Assembly: GCA_964370305.1 (NCBI GenBank)
Contig: CAYJIU010000091.1
Location: forward strand, 1-7,745
From: CAYJAD01 sp964370305
GTDB lineage: Bacteria > Desulfobacterota > Desulfovibrionia > Desulfovibrionales > Desulfovibrionaceae
Length of the DNA: 7,745 nt
Reading direction: 5' to 3'
Shown here in pieces: positions 6,384-7,745 of this stretch. Under the pieces are notes generated by a model, which saw nothing but the letters and a program-made list of their open reading frames with translations, had not been told where the DNA came from and ran no database searches. Positions within the stretch are counted from its first letter, which is position 1. The number at the start of each line of letters is the position of its first letter. The translations under genes were made by a program, and so were the position numbers.

Positions 6384-6412
6384 TTTACGCCAAGGCTATT
6401 TTTTTGTATATT
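6384..6412 (+). promoter_or_regulatory. Candidate sigma70 promoter for glnN
   Basis: TTTACG (6384-6389; 4 of 6) and TATATT (6407-6412; 5 of 6) are 17 bases apart. Predicted initiation near 6419 leaves a leader of about 27 bases. The sequence TTACGCCAAG (6385-6394) recurs as TTACGCCGAG (6411-6420) over the start region and might be an operator. The 147-base gap from nikDE with this promoter suggests glnN is a separate transcription unit. No convincing terminator hairpin for the nik operon is visible between 6299 and 6384. Confidence 0.4.
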
Positions 6413-6433
6413 ACGCCGAGTAGCTTTCATCCA

Positions 6434-6440
6434 TAAGGAG
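6434..6440 (+). promoter_or_regulatory. Strong ribosome binding site of glnN
   Basis: TAAGGAG lies five bases before ATG 6446. It is the best Shine-Dalgarno match in the window and fixes the glnN start. It predicts efficient translation, in keeping with a highly expressed assimilation enzyme. Confidence 0.8.
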
Positions 6441-6445
6441 TGTTT

Positions 6446-7745
6446 ATGCCTTCAAACAATGCCCGCCATAACGCCATACAAGCCATAACAAACTATCGCC
6501 CAGCGCACGCGCCACTTAACTTTGCAGACACAAGCCCGCAAGATATTTTCGCTTGCAATGTGTTTAATGATAAGGTGATGCGTGAACGTTTGCCCCGTGC
6601 TATTTACAAATCAATGCGCAAAACCATTGATTTTGGGCAGCGTATGGATGCAAATATCGCTGATACCGTGGCTTCTGTTATGAAAGACTGGGCCATTGAA
6701 AAAGGTGCCACTCACTTTACGCATATTTTCTATCCCCTAACCGGCACCACCGCTGAAAAGCATGATAGTTTTATTCAACCTGATGGCTATGGTGGCGTCT
6801 TGGCTGAATTTTCAGGTTCCATGCTCATTCAAGGTGAGCCAGATGCCTCAAGCTTCCCCTCAGGCGGATTGCGTTCTACCTTTGAAGCTCGTGGTTATAC
6901 GGCATGGGACGTCACAAGCCCCGCCTATATTATGGAAAATCCCAATGGCACATTTTTATGTATTCCCACGGTTTTCCTTTCTTGGACTGGCATAGCACTG
7001 GACAAAAAAACCCCATTGCTACGCTCAAACCAAAGCATTAACCATGAAGCCAAACGCCTTTTGGCTATTTTTGATATTCATACAGATTTGCCAATTATTC
7101 CCTACGCTGGCCTTGAGCAAGAGTATTTTTTAATTGATGCCAACTTCAATTTTGCTAGGCCCGACATTCATATTGCGTCACGTACCCTATTTGGGGCGCG
7201 TCCGGCCAAGGGGCAAGAGTTTAGTGACCAATATTTTGGCGTCATTCCGCAGCGTGTACTATCATTTATGATGGAGGTGGAGCGCGAATTATATAAACTT
7301 GGTGTACCAGTTATGACTAGACATAACGAGGCAGCACCAAGCCAATATGAAATTGCTCCGCGCTATGAGGCTGGCAACTTAGCCGTTGACCATAACCATA
7401 TCATCATGACCATGCTACGCAACGTGGCCAAACGCTACGGCCTAAAGTGCCTTTTGCACGAAAAACCTTTCAGTGGCATTAATGGTTCAGGCAAACACCT
7501 TAACTATTCCATTGGCAACGCTGAGCTTGGTTCTTTATTTGACCCAGGCGATACCCCACATGAAAATGCAAAATTTATGGTATTTTGCGCTTGCATGATT
7601 AGGGCTGTGCATAAGTACGGCGCATTGCTTAGAGCCATGGTAGCCTCAGCATCCAATGATCACCGTCTAGGCGCACACGAAGCCCCACCGGCCATTATGT
7701 CCATATTCCTTGGTGACCAACTTACCGATGTTTTTGAACAATTCA
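6446..7745 (+). CDS. glnN: Glutamine synthetase type III, N-terminal part (runs off the right edge)
   Basis: Glutamine synthetase forms glutamine from glutamate, ammonia and ATP in the cytoplasm. The visible 433 residues belong to the large class III form, normally about 700-730 residues, so roughly 290 residues lie beyond the window. The GSIII-type N-terminal region (about 35-200) includes FACNVFND (35-42), GATHFTHIFYPLTG (87-100), SSFPSGGLRSTFEARGYTAW (135-154) and LDKKTPLLRS (185-194). Catalytic-domain motifs follow: GLEQEYF with metal-ligand glutamates 224 and 226, TRHNEAAPSQYEIAP (291-305), the ATP-binding signature KPFSGINGSGKH to Ser355 (340-355), and SNDHRLGAHEAPPA (403-416). Reading is clean from ATG 6446, and the frame is unbroken to the edge. 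Class III enzymes are dodecameric and generally lack GSI-type adenylylation; control here is more likely transcriptional or by PII (family knowledge, not seen). The symbol glnN is conventional for GSIII; glnA is also used. Confidence 0.95.
   Translation, partial: MPSNNARHNAIQAITNYRPAHAPLNFADTSPQDIFACNVFNDKVMRERLPRAIYKSMRKTIDFGQRMDANIADTVASVMKDWAIEKGATHFTHIFYPLTGTTAEKHDSFIQPDGYGGVLAEFSGSMLIQGEPDASSFPSGGLRSTFEARGYTAWDVTSPAYIMENPNGTFLCIPTVFLSWTGIALDKKTPLLRSNQSINHEAKRLLAIFDIHTDLPIIPYAGLEQEYFLIDANFNFARPDIHIASRTLFGARPAKGQEFSDQYFGVIPQRVLSFMMEVERELYKLGVPVMTRHNEAAPSQYEIAPRYEAGNLAVDHNHIIMTMLRNVAKRYGLKCLLHEKPFSGINGSGKHLNYSIGNAELGSLFDPGDTPHENAKFMVFCACMIRAVHKYGALLRAMVASASNDHRLGAHEAPPAIMSIFLGDQLTDVFEQF

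Noticed and set aside
6762..6995. Small + strand ORF of 77 codons
   Set aside because: It lies wholly inside glnN in another frame and has no recognisable features.
1..7745. CRISPR array, tRNA, rRNA, insertion sequence or phage att site
   Set aside because: No regularly spaced repeats, cloverleaf, rRNA motifs, transposase or flanking duplications were seen.

Overview
The window looks like a piece of a moderately AT-rich, Gram-negative, probably anaerobic genome. All confident genes are on the + strand. The gene set (selenocysteine-containing selenophosphate synthetase, NikABC-type nickel importer, class III glutamine synthetase) and the N-terminal SelD motif AAGUAAK suggest a Desulfovibrio-like deltaproteobacterium (Desulfobacterota). 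This placement is inference from remembered family patterns, not a search result.

Layout. Positions 1-228 are AT-rich and mostly non-coding. They hold a possible tail of an upstream membrane-protein gene and one arm of a REP-like repeat. selD runs from 229 to 1278, and its frame is interrupted only by a TGA at 262-264. That codon sits exactly where the catalytic Cys/Sec of SelD belongs, and a strong hairpin follows it at SECIS distance, so selD is read here as a full-length selenoprotein gene. Ordinary ORF calling would start it late, at 343. A 185-base spacer (1279-1463) carries a near-consensus promoter, a widely spaced dyad made of E. coli-type NikR half-sites, and repeated TAACAC elements.

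A compact operon follows: nikA (1464-3047), nikB (3047-3979), nikC (3981-4793) and a fused two-domain ATPase gene, nikDE (4793-6298). Its junctions are two TAATG overlaps and one 1-base gap. The products form a complete ABC nickel importer: periplasmic binding protein, two permeases, and both ATPase domains on one chain. After a 147-base spacer with its own candidate promoter, a class III glutamine synthetase gene (glnN) starts at 6446 and runs off the right edge after 433 codons.

How the parts fit. SelD makes selenophosphate for Sec-tRNA and so for its own translation. The nik operon supplies nickel. In sulfate reducers the two trace elements meet in [NiFeSe] hydrogenase and in other Ni- or Se-dependent anaerobic enzymes, so their adjacency is suggestive but not proof of joint function. 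Glutamine synthetase is probably an unrelated neighbour. I see no RNA genes, CRISPR array, insertion sequence, or clear intrinsic terminator. I did not find a wholly new system; the most interesting points are the recoded selD with its SECIS and the unusual nik control region.
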